Of a stretch of DNA of 64,000 nt, positions 45,636-58,900 are shown one piece after another. This stretch comes from Ciona intestinalis. Its lineage: Eukaryota; Chordata; Ascidiacea; Phlebobranchia; Cionidae. Position 1 is the first letter of the stretch. Each line of letters opens with the position of its first letter. The notes under the pieces were generated by a model that was not told where the DNA came from, searched no databases, and saw only the letters and a list, made by a program, of their open reading frames with translations. A program made the translations under genes and the position numbers. The stretch is from assembly GCF_000224145.3 (NCBI RefSeq), contig NW_004190442.2, positions 39,594-103,593 of the forward strand. Direction: 5' to 3'.

Positions 45636-48600
45636 ATGTTTCAATCCAAAGCATACGAGTACAAAGGTTACGAACACCTTCACCCAATAACGGAGCTTTC
45701 ACGTGGAAGATACGGCACGGGGGTATTGCTGGTACAAGATGTGAAACGGGGCACACACCTGGCGGCCAAGAGAGTTTCCATGCGAGACCGTGAGACTTTT
45801 GAGCGACAGATTACATGCCATATGCGTGTATCTTCCCATCCTGCCATAGTTAGGTTTATGGGGGTGTTGCCATCATCTACCACGTGCTACCAGTATGCCA
45901 TGGAATACGTCATGGAGGGTAACTTGCGACATCTTGTGGTGAAGGATATAGGACTTCCAGATGAAGCTACGAAGTGTATCATGCGGCAAGTGAGTTGTGG
46001 AAGTTATTGCGGTATAACACGGGTGTTCTGTTTTATACACATTGTGCCCGCTTACCACATATTTTCGGTGAGGATATATGGGCATCTTATATTCTGTAAT
46101 TATTCTTTGTTTACTATTAAGTGGGACATTGCCCCACATATACAAGTTACATTTATTCTTCCAGCTTCACCAAGTCATAAGCTACCTCCACGACACGACC
46201 CACATCATACACGGTGACTTGCGACCCGAGAATATACTCATGTCTTGCACAAGCCGATGCAACATTAAGCTATGTAACTTCAGCAAAGCCCACAATATCG
46301 GATCGTGCGTGAAAATGAACTCCAAACCAGGGAGCGTGAATGGCTCCCAACATACGTCATGGCGGCATCATTTACGTCACTTTACGTCATTCCTACGTAA
46401 GCGACGACCTTCAATAAATCTGGATCGAATCGACCAAGAGGTAAAGTTCAATTTAAAATAAATTGCTTTCTTTTAAAATCCCCGAATAATTTGCTGTGAA
46501 AATTGCTTTGTAGGTGGAATGCCGTTAGCATTTACATCTAACACCATCACACGTTCTTACCCAACCCTACTATGTTTAATAAACGCATAAAAATGTGTAT
46601 AGCTATAATATATATAATATTTTTTTAAGGATTTGGAGTTTGGGGCTTGTAATCACATATGGAGACTTACAATTAGTTTGCATAGGCATCACCTTAACTG
46701 TATATTTAATTAGACATGTTATGCTTATGTTATAGGAAGACATCAGCGTCTGTCTTTCACCCAACAACTCCCCCCTAAAAAGAAGGCCATCTTCAATACG
46801 TAGAAACACTTGCACACCGACTGAGTTTCATGAGTATACAGTGGGCGACATGAAAAGGGAACTAAACTCGGAAATCTTTTCACAAGCTTTCACTGCACCA
46901 GAGTTAGTAAACGCTACAAGGTACATCGCTTTCAATTGACATTCTTGTTCAAGCAGTTTTTACCCATAGCGTGTTTTAATGATAGCCATTCAGTTGGCAA
47001 CTATCTTTCTTGTTTAAATTAACTACAACTCATATTTGTTTATTTCATATTGGATTTACGCTTTTTTTAGACACTTCAACTTGTCAAAAGTATTTTTTTA
47101 GATTTTTAACAAAAGTAGGTTTTTACCTATAGCGTGTTTTAACGACTGTCGTTTTGCTGTTGATGCTTTTCTCTTCCTTGTTTTATTCATAAAAGTTTCT
47201 CTGTATAGTTTTTGCAGAAAAAAATAGTGATTTATGTTTTGGCTACAAAGGTACATCGCATCCCCCGCCTCCGACAATTGGTCGCTGGCTATCCTTGCTA
47301 TATATTGTGTGACTGGTGCCACGCCGTGGGAGATTGCGTCAGTGGATAACGTCAAGTACACCAACTTCCTCCATTCTGCACAACGAGCGCAAAGTCTCAC
47401 GCCCTCCACTGTTGAAAGGAACCGACCCGAGATTTGTCGGATTTTGAAAATTCGATCCGCTTCTCTCACCTCATTGGTCGGCTCACTGAAGCGTAGAGAG
47501 GGGGCGATGACGCCAGCGTTTGAGAAACGAGTGATGGAAACACTGCAACAAACTGCTGATAAAAGGTGAAACTAAAAATATTCCTGCTGCCGCTGGTGAC
47601 CAATGAAAAATTTTGGTCTCAAAATATTCCTTAGGTCTCCCTGATACCCGCTGTATATTTGTTTCAAAAAAACGCGGACATTCGTTTTGAAAATTACCTT
47701 TAAAGGTGAGCGAAAAGCAGATTTTATAAGCGAGACGTCACAAACTAAACAAGAGTTGAAGGAATTTCCCTCCGATCTAAATATGGTTTACTAAAATGCG
47801 CTTAATATAACCAACGTACCGGTTAAATATATAGGGTGCACAAAAACAAATATTAATAATGGTATACAAACAGGTAGATAGTTGGGGAAAATAGGACGTG
47901 ATTTCATTCATATTTATCGTCCCATTTGGTAGTAAACATAGGATATTTAATGAATTATATAACCATATCCTTACGACTCTAAAAGGGCGTTGTTAATTGT
48001 TCAAAGCACGATTAAGAAACATGGGATATTACGTGGGGCAACGGTAACCCATCTTACCCCACAAGTTCACATGTAACGTAACTTGTCAATGTGGTATTGA
48101 TTCGCTTAAACAAAAAGTCAGCTTTTCCGACTTTTTAAATAAAGTCCTCTAATAAGGGACAACCAAAGCTTTTCAGTTCGACTTAAGGGCTTAATGCAAT
48201 GTGGCGCATGTGACGTCACAATAGAAGGCAGATCGAAAAAATCGATGAAACCTTTGGTGTTGTGACAGTTGAACCAATTTAATAACAAACAACCGAAACT
48301 TGTCAGGTTTAACTCATGTGGAGCTTTTTAATAAATTTGCAATCCTCTATTTTGGTGAGATTTTAGGCGCCGATGTGGGTTAATTTAAAATCTTACCCCA
48401 CGCGTTCTAACACGTCATTGCAGAATAACAATTCCGATTTTGTAAAAATAACAATAAGCGCATCATATTGTGACAACACTTGGCTCCGTGCTAATTTTAA
48501 AACGTAGAAACGTTTGCGTTGAAAACAACGAATTCAATGCTGCTACCATTGTGGGCGTATGTGTCCTTTGGGCACGGCAATTGCTCCAACCCAGTGGTTA

Positions 48601-49238
48601 CTAATGAGTTGTCTAAAAACTGTCAGCAATACAAAAAATAATTGCTCACAAAGTTACATACGTGGTAACTTGTAAGCGGGCACAAGGTGTATGAAACAAA
48701 ACACCTGTGTTATAACGACTGTCGTTGCCCCGCCATGCGAGGATAAATATGTTACATACGTGGTAACTTGTAAGCAGGCACGAGGTGTATGAAACAGAAC
48801 ACCTGTGTTATAACGACTGTCGTTGCCCCGCCATGCGAGGATAAATATGTTACATACGTGGTAACTTGTAAGCTGGCACAAGTTGTATGAAACAGAACAC
48901 CTGTGTTATAACGACTGTCGTTGACCCGCCATGCGAGGATAAATATGTTACATACGTGGTAACTTGTAAGCTGGCACAAGTTGTATGAAACAGAACACCT
49001 GTGTTATAATGACTGTCGTTGCCTCGCCATGCGAGGATAAATAAGTTAAATGCATTCAATTTAAAATGGTTTCTAATTCAATCCTCCCAACAGATGTTCG
49101 ATCGGCGACCTGAGCGACATCAGGTTGAGTTACGACTCCAACAAGTGGGAACATTACGAGGATCGTTACTTCAACGAGGAGTGGCGGACACCACCATCGA
49201 GCACACATCGTAACTTACGCAAAACTAAATTGCATTGA
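45636..49238 (+). CDS. SBK-like protein kinase homologue, probable pseudokinase
   Basis: Related by sequence to the SBK (SH3-binding-domain kinase) group. Exons: 45636-45989, 46165-46440, 46736-46920, 47251-47565, 49094-49238; 424 aa. Seen: Gly-loop region LSRGRYGTGV (21-30); Lys45 (LAAKR) at the VAIK position; SSHPAIVRFMGV; YAMEYVMEGNLRHLV; catalytic-loop region HGDLRPEN (134-141) in place of HRDxKPEN; NFS (156-158) in place of DFG; then an insert of about 90 residues rich in Ser, Arg and His before the intact FTAPEL motif; and SDNWSLAILAIYCVTGATPWE, the SBK DVWAFGV...TGNFPWE block. The helix-C Glu seems to be Gln. Loss of the DFG Asp makes Mg-ATP catalysis unlikely. It probably acts as a scaffold or regulator, partner unknown. 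ATG 45636 is the first Met in the open frame. Confidence 0.8.
46005..46060 (-). repeat. SINE-tail fragment in kinase intron 1
   Basis: Half a reverse unit (GGTATAACACGGGTGTTCTG ... TTGTGCCCGCTTACC), starting 15 bases past the exon 1 donor. A MITE fragment follows at 46095-46135. Confidence 0.6.
46510..46575 (+). mobile_element. Family A MITE remnant, kinase intron 2
   Basis: Only the two ends remain (GTGGAATGCCGTTAGC; TTCTTACCCAACCCTACTAT). Confidence 0.4.
46905..47262. repeat. Direct repeat pair flanking kinase intron 3
   Basis: GCTACAAGGTACATCGC at 46913-46929 recurs as GCTACAAAGGTACATCGC at 47242-47259. The first copy holds the splice donor and the second the acceptor, both at the AG/GT inside the repeat. 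Confidence 0.8.
47095..47225 (-). repeat. Family C repeat inside kinase intron 3
   Basis: Reverse copy (CCTATAGCGTGTTTTAACGA, CTGTCGTTTTGCTGTTGATG, TTCTCTTCCTTGTTTTATTC); a smaller piece lies at about 46955-46990. Confidence 0.6.
47877..48063 (-). mobile_element. Family A MITE, kinase intron 4
   Basis: Full reverse copy with a worn left end (TTGGGGAAAATAGGACGTGA). Confidence 0.7.
48535..49052 (+). mobile_element. SINE body with four tail units, kinase intron 4
   Basis: Body (GCTGCTACCATTGTGGGCGT, CCAACCCAGTGGTTACTAAT) followed by four forward units starting near 48656, 48754, 48852 and 48950, spaced exactly 98. It ends about 40 bases before the last kinase exon. Confidence 0.85.
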
Positions 49239-49294
49239 AAAAGATTTGTTGTACATATTTTATTTCGGCGTTATTGTAAATGCGTTTCTTTAAA

Positions 49295-49300
49295 AATAAA
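49295..49300 (+). other. Kinase gene poly(A) signal
   Basis: AATAAA, 57 bases after the kinase stop codon. Confidence 0.55.
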
Positions 49301-49979
49301 TAGTTATGTAAATAATTCTTTGAACCAGCAGAAAAATATCTCTGGCCCAATGGTTTATAAATAAAAAAAACAAAAAATAATCGCCCACAAATTTACACAC
49401 GTGGTAACTAATCCAAAGAACATAAATTACCTAAAACAAATCTAGAATATTATTGAGTATTTGGAAACAAGCTTTTAAGTATTCATGTAAGCCCATAAAA
49501 ATAACTAGTCAAAAAAACACTAAACAAGACTACTATATACAATAAAATAATATTAAACAAGCAGACATTACGGCCAAAAGGGGAAAATAAAGCAACATAA
49601 TCAAGAAAGTTCAAAACATACTGTGTTTTACAAAGATAATACAAAAAATATGTCACAATAATAACGTTTTGTCTTAATAAACTTATGCAGTAAAGATTAG
49701 GAAAATACACATAATTACAAAAAGACAGTTATTAAAACTTGCTTTGAGTTAAAAACATATTACAATTCAATGTTCTAACTTTTTGATAAAGTTTAATCAT
49801 TATAAATAAACGTCCCAAATGGGACGAGAAAAAAAGGTAAAGGGTGTTCCATCACTTTGGATTATTTAGACAATTAGCTTCATATTACTTTGTGACATCC
49901 TATTAAGTTCACTTTTAAAGCTGTTTTAATTTTACGTTTTTGCAGAATTACCTTAGGGTATACATTTGATATCAGTTGT
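49301..49979. other. Convergent spacer between kinase and integrin
   Basis: AT-rich, with a MITE end fragment (about 49810-49860) and a family C fragment (about 49715-49755). Minus-strand ATTAAA at 49925-49930, 50 bases past the integrin stop, is a possible poly(A) signal. Confidence 0.4.
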
Positions 49980-52900
49980 TTATATTTGCATTTCTTTTGC
50001 AAGTTCTTCATACGTATTTGTAGAGCTGGGGGAAAGATCATCGATGTTTCCAATAAATCTCGGGTTAACGAACGTTTGTTTCGCTTCACGGTGGATTGGG
50101 TTGTTCGACTGCAAGATTAATTAAGTGATGCTGAAAGAATATACTTTAAAATATAGTACAGTGGGGCAAGATGGGACCCGTTTTCATTCTTTTCCTCGTC
50201 CCATTTGGTAAAAAACAAAGAATATTTTAGAATCATATTACCGTATCCTAACGATAAAAAGAGAAAGTTATTGTTTGGTATATATTTTAATTAAGTGTGG
50301 CTTGCTTTATGAAGTTACCACGTTCACGTACGTAACTTATTTATCCTCGCATGGCGGGGCAACGACAGTCGTTATAACACGGGTGTTCTGTTTCATACAC
50401 CTTGTGCTCGCTTACAAGTTACCACGTAATGTACCTTTGTGGGAAATTTTTTTTCTGTATGGCTGATGGCAACCTATCAGTGGCACAAACCAAACTCTAA
50501 CAATCAAAACCCAACACCCCACTCACTTCTGTCCATTTACTTTTCTTGACTTCCGCTTGAAACTCCTCCCATTTCCGTTTGTCGTAATTTGTTTTCAATA
50601 TTTTTGCCACAAGTAACGCGATCATACTGGTCAACAACACGCCTCCAATGGTTGGCAAGGCTATGATCAACGGGTTCAGGTATTCACAATCTGCAACAAA
50701 AGCAACCAGATATATTCCTTATATATTCTTTGGACTATAATTAAGATGTATATTTGATTGAATATAATCACATATTTTATTAAATTTTCTCGTAGTTAAA
50801 AATATTTACCCAGATCTGAGTTCCTTGATTTAACGAGCAGATAATATGTTTTAAGCGATGGATGCCACAATATGTTGTAGGTGACCGAACATTGGCCGTC
50901 ACTCACCCGACAATGTACTGGGTCGTGTCGATCACTGTTAGAAGAATGGAATGTTAAATCACTTGATTGTTTAATCCAAGGCATAATTTAGGGGTAAAAA
51001 GGTGTTCTGTTTCATACACCTCGTGTCCGCTTATGAGTTACTACTTATTTTGTGGGTAATTGTATTTTCTGTATAGCTTGCAATTTAAACAAGCCATTAG
51101 TGACCACTGGGTTGGAGCAATTGCTTTTGAGTATCTTACTCAAGAACACGTATGCGCACAAATTCAATGGTAGCAGCGTCAAGCTTTGAACCCGATGCTA
51201 TGAAATATATGACCAACAAGTTCTATACTGTTATATATATCGCATAAAAGGCATCGTCAATCTTCCAACCAAATACAATAACCAGTGTCTTGCCCATTAA
51301 AACTTACTCATCATTTAAACAATGTTTGCACGCGTCTGTATAAGATTCTTTACATTTGTCACATTGCGCAACAGAAGACAACACGCGTGTTCGGATATCT
51401 TTATCCAGACAAACTTCCTTACAATCTGATTCAGCCTGTATGAATAATGCAAACATATATTAAAAATACTTACTATAAAAGTAACTTAACTTAGTGGGCA
51501 ATAAAGATTTAGCAAGACATCTCAAGTATTATCCATCCTTGGGTACGCCACTGTAAAAAATCTCCACAGATAGACCATAACATTCAGGGCATGTATTTAA
51601 GTAAAATGAATATTTGGTATTACTAATAAATAATAAAAAAAGGTGTTGGCAGGTTAAGAAGTTTGATCTTTTTTATATTAAGCAATTATTATATTCCCAA
51701 AGCTTCTTTTCCACAGTTTTTGCATAATCCAGTACAACCTTAGCATGCACTCGCAGCACATCGTATAAATATACCAACCTTGTAACAAATACACTTTGCG
51801 CACGCTTGTAGTTGTTCATCATCACATGTTGCGTTTATGTTAAGTAGGTTACAAGCGGGGTGAATGCATCGGTTGCAATGATTTCCTTCCCAGTATAACT
51901 GGGAAAGCAATAAATAAGTGATGTATTTGGTAGATAAGGTTTTCCTAGTGTATAAGTAACTTATTTGTCCTCAGTCTGAAAACCACCCCTCGTGCCCGCT
52001 TACAAGTTACCATGTATGTAACTTATTTATCCTCGCATGGCGGGGCAAAGACAGGCGTTATAACACAGGTATTCTGTTTCATACACCTCGTGCCTGCTTG
52101 CAAATTACATATATGATAACCTAATTATGAATTACTATGTTTTCGGAGCAGGTACAAGTAGAACAGTCGCATGTGCCATGACCCGAACATGTCACGTTAC
52201 TCCCCGCTGCCATGCATGAACGATTATTACATGTGCACTCTCCTGATTGGTCAAGATACCATCCATCGTTGGTGTTACAAACACACTGCTTGTTGCCGTA
52301 GCAATTCTCACATCTTCCTTTATCAGAACCTGGAAATATGATAATCGTGAAGTCTAATTAATCACAGAATCCAGACTGGTTCTGGCGCCATGGCACAGTT
52401 GGTTAGCACACCTGCCTCCAACCCAGAGGTATTGGGTTCAAGGCTGGTGGCTGCTACTATTGTGGGTGTATGTATCCTTGGGCAAGACACTTAATGACAA
52501 TTGCTCCAACCCAGTGGTCACTAATGCGTTGTCCAAATTATCAGCCATACATAAAAACAATCACATGAGGTCAATAGAACAGATAAACAAGTTACATACA
52601 TGGTAACTTGTAAGTGGACACAAGGTGTATGAAACAGAACACCAATGTTATAGCGACTGTTGTTGCCTCACTATGCGAGGATAAACAAGTTACATACATG
52701 GTAACTTGTAAGCGGGCACGAGGTGTATGAAACAGAACACCCGTGTTATAACGACTGTTGTTATCCGCCATGCGAGGATAAATAAGTAACATACATGGTA
52801 ACTCGTAAGCATGCGCGAGGTGTATGAAACAGAACATCCGTGTTATAACGACTGTCGTTGCCCCGCCATGCGAGGATAACCAAGTGACCATCATCAATAC

Positions 52901-55900
52901 ATAGCTTACCACCACACATGCTTCCACTTGCAGAAGGACAACCAGTAGAACTGCATTCACAAAATGTTCCGTTGTACGACGGGCTGCATATGCATTCTCC
53001 ACAGTCGCACATACCATTGTTACTGTCGAAAATAACTCAATTTATTGTTTATAATATTTTCATTTTCTTTAATTTATTGGTTATAAAAAATATCAAATTT
53101 TAAATTTACTGCTTATAAAAAAACAAATTTTTGAATTTATATTATGAAATACCATTATTTTTTACGTTTATTGTTTTAAAATAACATCTAATAATTTTCA
53201 AGTGAAAAACACTATGGATTAATTATGTATGCAGTAATACAGAAAAGATGTGAAAAGAATCCACAAATCAAATGTTTCTACTTGCACATCCCGTTTGGTG
53301 ATTTAGGGTCAGTGCAGTTCACGTTCATATTAATAGTTGTTGTTGCTTCACACTGACAATACGATCCTGTGTGACCACTGTCACAGTTGCACATTCCACA
53401 CTGTATCATAATATTGGTAGTTATCATTAAAGTTATTACACTAGTGTTGTCTTAAGAAAACCCATTAGTCAACGCTGGGTTAAAGCAATAGTTGTTAAGC
53501 GTCTTTGCCCAAGGACACATACACTCACAATGGTAGCAGCGACGAGCCTTGAACCGATTACCTCTGAGGGGAAGGCGGGCTAACCACTTTGCCACGGAAC
53601 CCGATATTTTATTATTTATATTAATTGTTTATTCAAGTTCTCACCAAGAAATCTCCATTGAAGCTGCATAGAGATCGATTGTTCGAAGCTATTTCATCCT
53701 CGCAACTACATTTACAATGGTAGTCTGTAATATAAGGAGTATACAATGAGATTAAATAAAGATAAGGTAAATTTCTAATCAGAATAAGTTACATACGTGG
53801 TAACTTGTAAGCAGGCACGAGGTGTATAAAACAGAACACCCGTGCTATAACGGCTGTGGTTGCCCACCACGCGAGGATAAACAAGTTACATAATGTTGTA
53901 CCCACCCACTTTAATGGTGACCACGTCACTAATCTGATCGGAAGTCACTTTAATTACATCCGTCTGGCTCCCACTTGATGGACATTCATTTGCAGTGATT
54001 TCCAGTTCTATTATAACCTGCAATAAATGATACGGCATCATCAATGCTTTAATAAAAGCTTTTTTTAAACGCAAGAAAAATAATTAGTACAACCCAGTGA
54101 TTGCTAAATGTATGTGACTTATTTATCCTCGCATAGCGGGGCAACCACAGTCTTATAACACGGGTGTTCTGTTTCATACACCTCGTGCCCGCTTACAAGT
54201 TACCACGTATGTAACTTATTTATCCTCGCATGGCGGGGCAACGACAGTCGTTATAACACGGGTGTTCTGTTTCATACACCTCGTGCCCGCTTACAAGTTA
54301 CCACGTATGTAACTTATTTATCCTCGCATGGCGGAGCAACGACAGTCGTTATAACACAGGTGTTCTGTTTCATACACCTCTTGCTCGCTTACAAGTTACC
54401 ACATATGTAACTTATTTATCCTCGCATGGTGGAGCAAGGACAGCCGTTATAACACAAGTATTTTGTCCTTGCCCCGTCATGCGAGAATAAAGAAGTTACA
54501 TTCATTCATTTATTCAATGTAAAAATAACCAAATGTTTTAACACCAACCTCTTGTCCTTGCTTAGTATTCTCACACAACAAACTGGTTGACCAAGTATCC
54601 GTTCCATGGCACAACACTCGGTGTTTGATGTCCAAACCTTTAACTGCAGTCGGTTTATTGAAAGCAAAACGACTTCGAATTTTCTGCAAGAACATCATAA
54701 ATAGTAGGGGGGGGGGAGATGGGACACCTTTAGCACATAATATCCAAATATCATGATCGTGTTTAAACAATTAACAAACGGCCCATGTGAGTCGTGAGGA
54801 TACAGTTTTGTAATTCTTTGAATGTTCTTTGTTTACTACCAAATGAGATAAGAAAATAGAATGAAAGGGTGTCCCGTCTTTCCCAACACTACTTATATAA
54901 ATAATCATAAAATACGGATTTTCTGGACGCTTTTAATACAAACACGACAGCCCATAGGATGTAATGAGTATAAAAGTAAAATAAAAAATAACATTGAAAC
55001 ATTCATAACAAACAACTTACATCATACGAGCTTGATATAATGTCTTGAATGTTGCTCGAATCTGTGTTCAACGTTGCAATGTGCGCGTTGGGAAGTAGAG
55101 AGTGAATATCCTGCAACGAAATGTTGAAGTGTCAACATACACATCATAACATAAAACCATAACAAATATCATATTATACAATGAACGAACAGAATAAATA
55201 AAAAGTAGTCGAACTCAACAGTTAAAACCAGATTAAAATATAATATTAAGGATATTGTTTTTCAATTGTTAAATTAGGTAGAGGTAATCAAAAAACAGTT
55301 GAAAGATTAAACTTCGCAACTTGACGTAACAGACAAAAATCAAGTCCAACCAATTGTTGATTTAAAGATATATTTGTCCTTAATGGCACCGTCAGTCTCT
55401 TATTCAATCACAAAACTACCACATAAAGTTTAACATAAATACCTCGTACATCGACCTCATGTTCTGTGTGACGGCGAATATAGTTTGAACTTTATTTTGT
55501 TCAAGTACATGTTTAAGTTGGCCAAGTGATGGGTAATCCTGTGTTTTGCTTTCTGTATATTCCCATATCTGCTTATTGGGGTCAGAGGACTGGGGAATGG
55601 GGAATAAAACATAAAATTAGTTACCATTTATTTACATAAATTTGTGTTTATTCTTTCGAATACAGTAACAAAGATCATAGCAATTTAAACAACGAAAAGA
55701 AGGGAATTAGCAGAAAACGACAAATAAAAACACCCTATACGGGTAAAAACTATTTGAATAAAAGTGCCAATTAAAGCTTGGCTGTTAAACTTACAATACA
55801 GTATAAGTTAACTCATGTTGAGTCAATTTAAACAAATCAAGTTGGAATTGGAAGAAAAGTTTGCTTAAAAACACGACTCATATAATGTAGTGTACAGTGT

Positions 55901-58900
55901 TAGATACTAAAACAACCTAAACAGTAAACAGAGGGGTGTTTTTGCATTTAATTTGTTGTTCTATAACTTAACATTGTGTGTGTACTAACCTTTATTAAGT
56001 CCATGTGACATTTCATATCATTTGGTTTCAAAATTTGAACTAATTTCCCATCCAACGCAATATGTGGCGAGTCATCCGACGTGAACAAAACGACTTTTAA
56101 TGATTCTTTCCTCCAACCAATAATATCCTTTTAAAGAATTTTAAGTTAGTATATATGCATAAGTGGTTGCAAAGCACGCTGAATTATTAGATTTAAAAAC
56201 AAAGAGAGGAAGAAAATCAATTCGACAGTCGTTAAAACACGCTATGGATAAAAGGTGGGAAAGAGTGCCAGTTAAAACCATAGAAGCCAAGTTTTTAAAA
56301 CACAGGGAAGACAGGGATAGTTCCTGCAAAAACAATATAAATTTTTGGTTGTAATGTTTACTAATTAATGCAGTGTAGGAAATTGCAGGTTCAGCGCATA
56401 TTAATATATGAGTAGTTGTTGCACAAAAACACAACAATAAGCAAGATGTCCACCTGGCACACAGCTATTTGCATCAACGCATCAAAACCACCTTCAGGTT
56501 CATCTATATTGGTGGAGATGATGGTTTCTTCAACAGCTTGTTTGAACTTGGTGGTGTCTGATGACATCTTGAGTTGGTGGTGGAAACCAAAGGGTTCAAC
56601 ACATGTTGTGCTCACTGAATCACAAGCGTCCTTAACTCTGTGTGGATGAATGTAGCTTATTTATCCTCGTATGGCAGGTAAACGCAGTCGTTATAACACG
56701 GGTGTTTTGTTTCATACACCTCGTGCCCGCTTACAAGTTACCACGTATGTAACTTTAACTTCTTTATCTTTGCATGGCGGGGCAATGACAGTCGTTAGTT
56801 TTCAGAAATGCCCAGAATGGTAGCAGCATCGAGCTTTGAACTTGGCCTCTAGGTTATGAGCAGACTGTTATTGTTCCGTACAAAGGTAAATACTCACATG
56901 TATTTGTTATCCGAAGCAAATGGAGCAATGACTTTATCAACGAAAGTTCCAAACCCAAGTCGTGTATTGACGGTAACATTACGAAGAACATCAATTAAAG
57001 AACTACCAAGAATCTGAGTTCAAACATTGCTTAATTAAGTAAATATTCTCTATACAAATATACACTAATGCAATGCAATATACATATTATCGTAAACTAA
57101 TGAACTATAGAAACATACTAGGTGCAATTTAATGTTGGTCCTCTGAATTATGTACCTCGGCACACCAGTGTCATCAAAAGTTACATTTTGTTGCAGGTTG
57201 CAGCACTTTAGTAATAAACAGATGTGATAAGATGTGATACACAAAACAGCAAAACTTCATTTGTTTAAGTTTGGCATGTCGTTAACATTAACGGACATTC
57301 TACTTGTTCTTGAACCGGGCTTCTTAAACTGGGGTCACGTAGCAAACTTCAGGGGCCGCCAAGATTTCACTAATTTTACACAAAGTCCTTATTTATTAAT
57401 TAATTTACATTTATACATTAATTAACTATCAACAGCCCCTATATAAATTAATAATGTTGATACTTGATAGCCTACCTTAAGTTGGGCGAGGTCGTCGCGC
57501 ATCGATAATGAAAGGTCCATGACGTAATACAAATCAAGTGGGAAGTCAATAAGTTTATGAAACGTGATGTTAACTTTGGTTGGTTGGCCTGGTGGTTGAG
57601 GAAACATAATATTGAACATTGGATACAGATAATTATATGAGAACATACTGGTTAAAGGCGAGCACCTAACCAATGGGGAAACTATATCTTGCAAGGTATA
57701 AAACATAATTATTGTTTATCTATTCGACAACAATAGCGAAAATCATATTATTTAAAACAACCAAAAAAAGGAAATCAACAGCAAAGTGAAAGTTATTAAA
57801 ACACACAATAAATAAACAATTCAAACCCTTTTGAAAAAAATGAAACATGACAAACCTATTCTCAGTTTCAATGATATTTCCTGTGGTCTCAGTTGTATTG
57901 GATGCGTCACATTTGTCTTGTTTTCTGCTGTGAATTCTTCATTAATAGTTTTGTTAATTAATGTTTGTGGGGAGTTGACACCGACGCTGCATGTCTGGTT
58001 GTTCTCTCTGAGGGGAAAAAGTTAGGGAAAAATGTTAAACAAATCTCGCATACTTAACATAGTTAATAGTTATCTCTTAAAAAACGATAGCGAAGATCAT
58101 ATTATTATTACAACAAACAGAAGGAAATCACAAACCTCAAAAGCTAAAATCGTTAAAACAAGCTATGGGAAAAGGTGTGGGAAATGGCGTTAGTTATAAA
58201 GCGTGGCCGTTGCACCATGTATTGTTAGAGACAACATTTATAATTTTAAATAAACTAAAATAACATTTTTGTTTATCCGAAATATTAGGCTACTGTTTCT
58301 GTTACAAGTTATTAACATATACCTGTCTAGTTTGCAGTTCTTGCGAATAGCTGTCGGTACCCTGTTGTCGTTGCACCACGTACACCTGGGGTTTGTTGTA
58401 ATGCATTGTTTGCATGATAGTTGTGCAGAGGAACACTGTTTACCGATCTCAGCTTTTTAAAAACATAAGAAAAGTTCTCAATCATACAGTAAATACAATC
58501 ACCCACAAAGTTACATACATGGTAACTTATTAACGTGTAAGAGAAGACTGTTGTTGCCCCGCCATGTAAGGATAAAAAAAAGAATAAAGTACATGCGTGG
58601 TAACTCGTAAGTGGGCATGAGGTGTATGAAACAAACATCCGTGTAATAAGGACTGCTGTTTCCCCGCCATGTGAGGATGAAGCAAGTTACATTCATTCAA
58701 TTTATTTGGCGCCAAATCGCCACAATCATATGCATTATGCGACAACAATGAACATAGATATCTAATTTCTATGGTCGCCAAAGGGGTTGAGCAGTAAAAA
58801 TTTACATAACGTAGACTTGTGGAGTGATAACTTGTGTCAAAAATAAAACAGCTACTTCCGCCTAAATACACGGGACTAAACCACCAGTAATACATCAATG

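Noticed and set aside
48654-49059. Long minus-strand open frames (LSSHGGATTVVITRVFCFIH-type peptides) here and at 40189, 52592, 54108, 62455
   Set aside because: They are translations of the ~98-bp tail unit; the period is not a multiple of 3, frames shift between units, and the same DNA is open on both strands.
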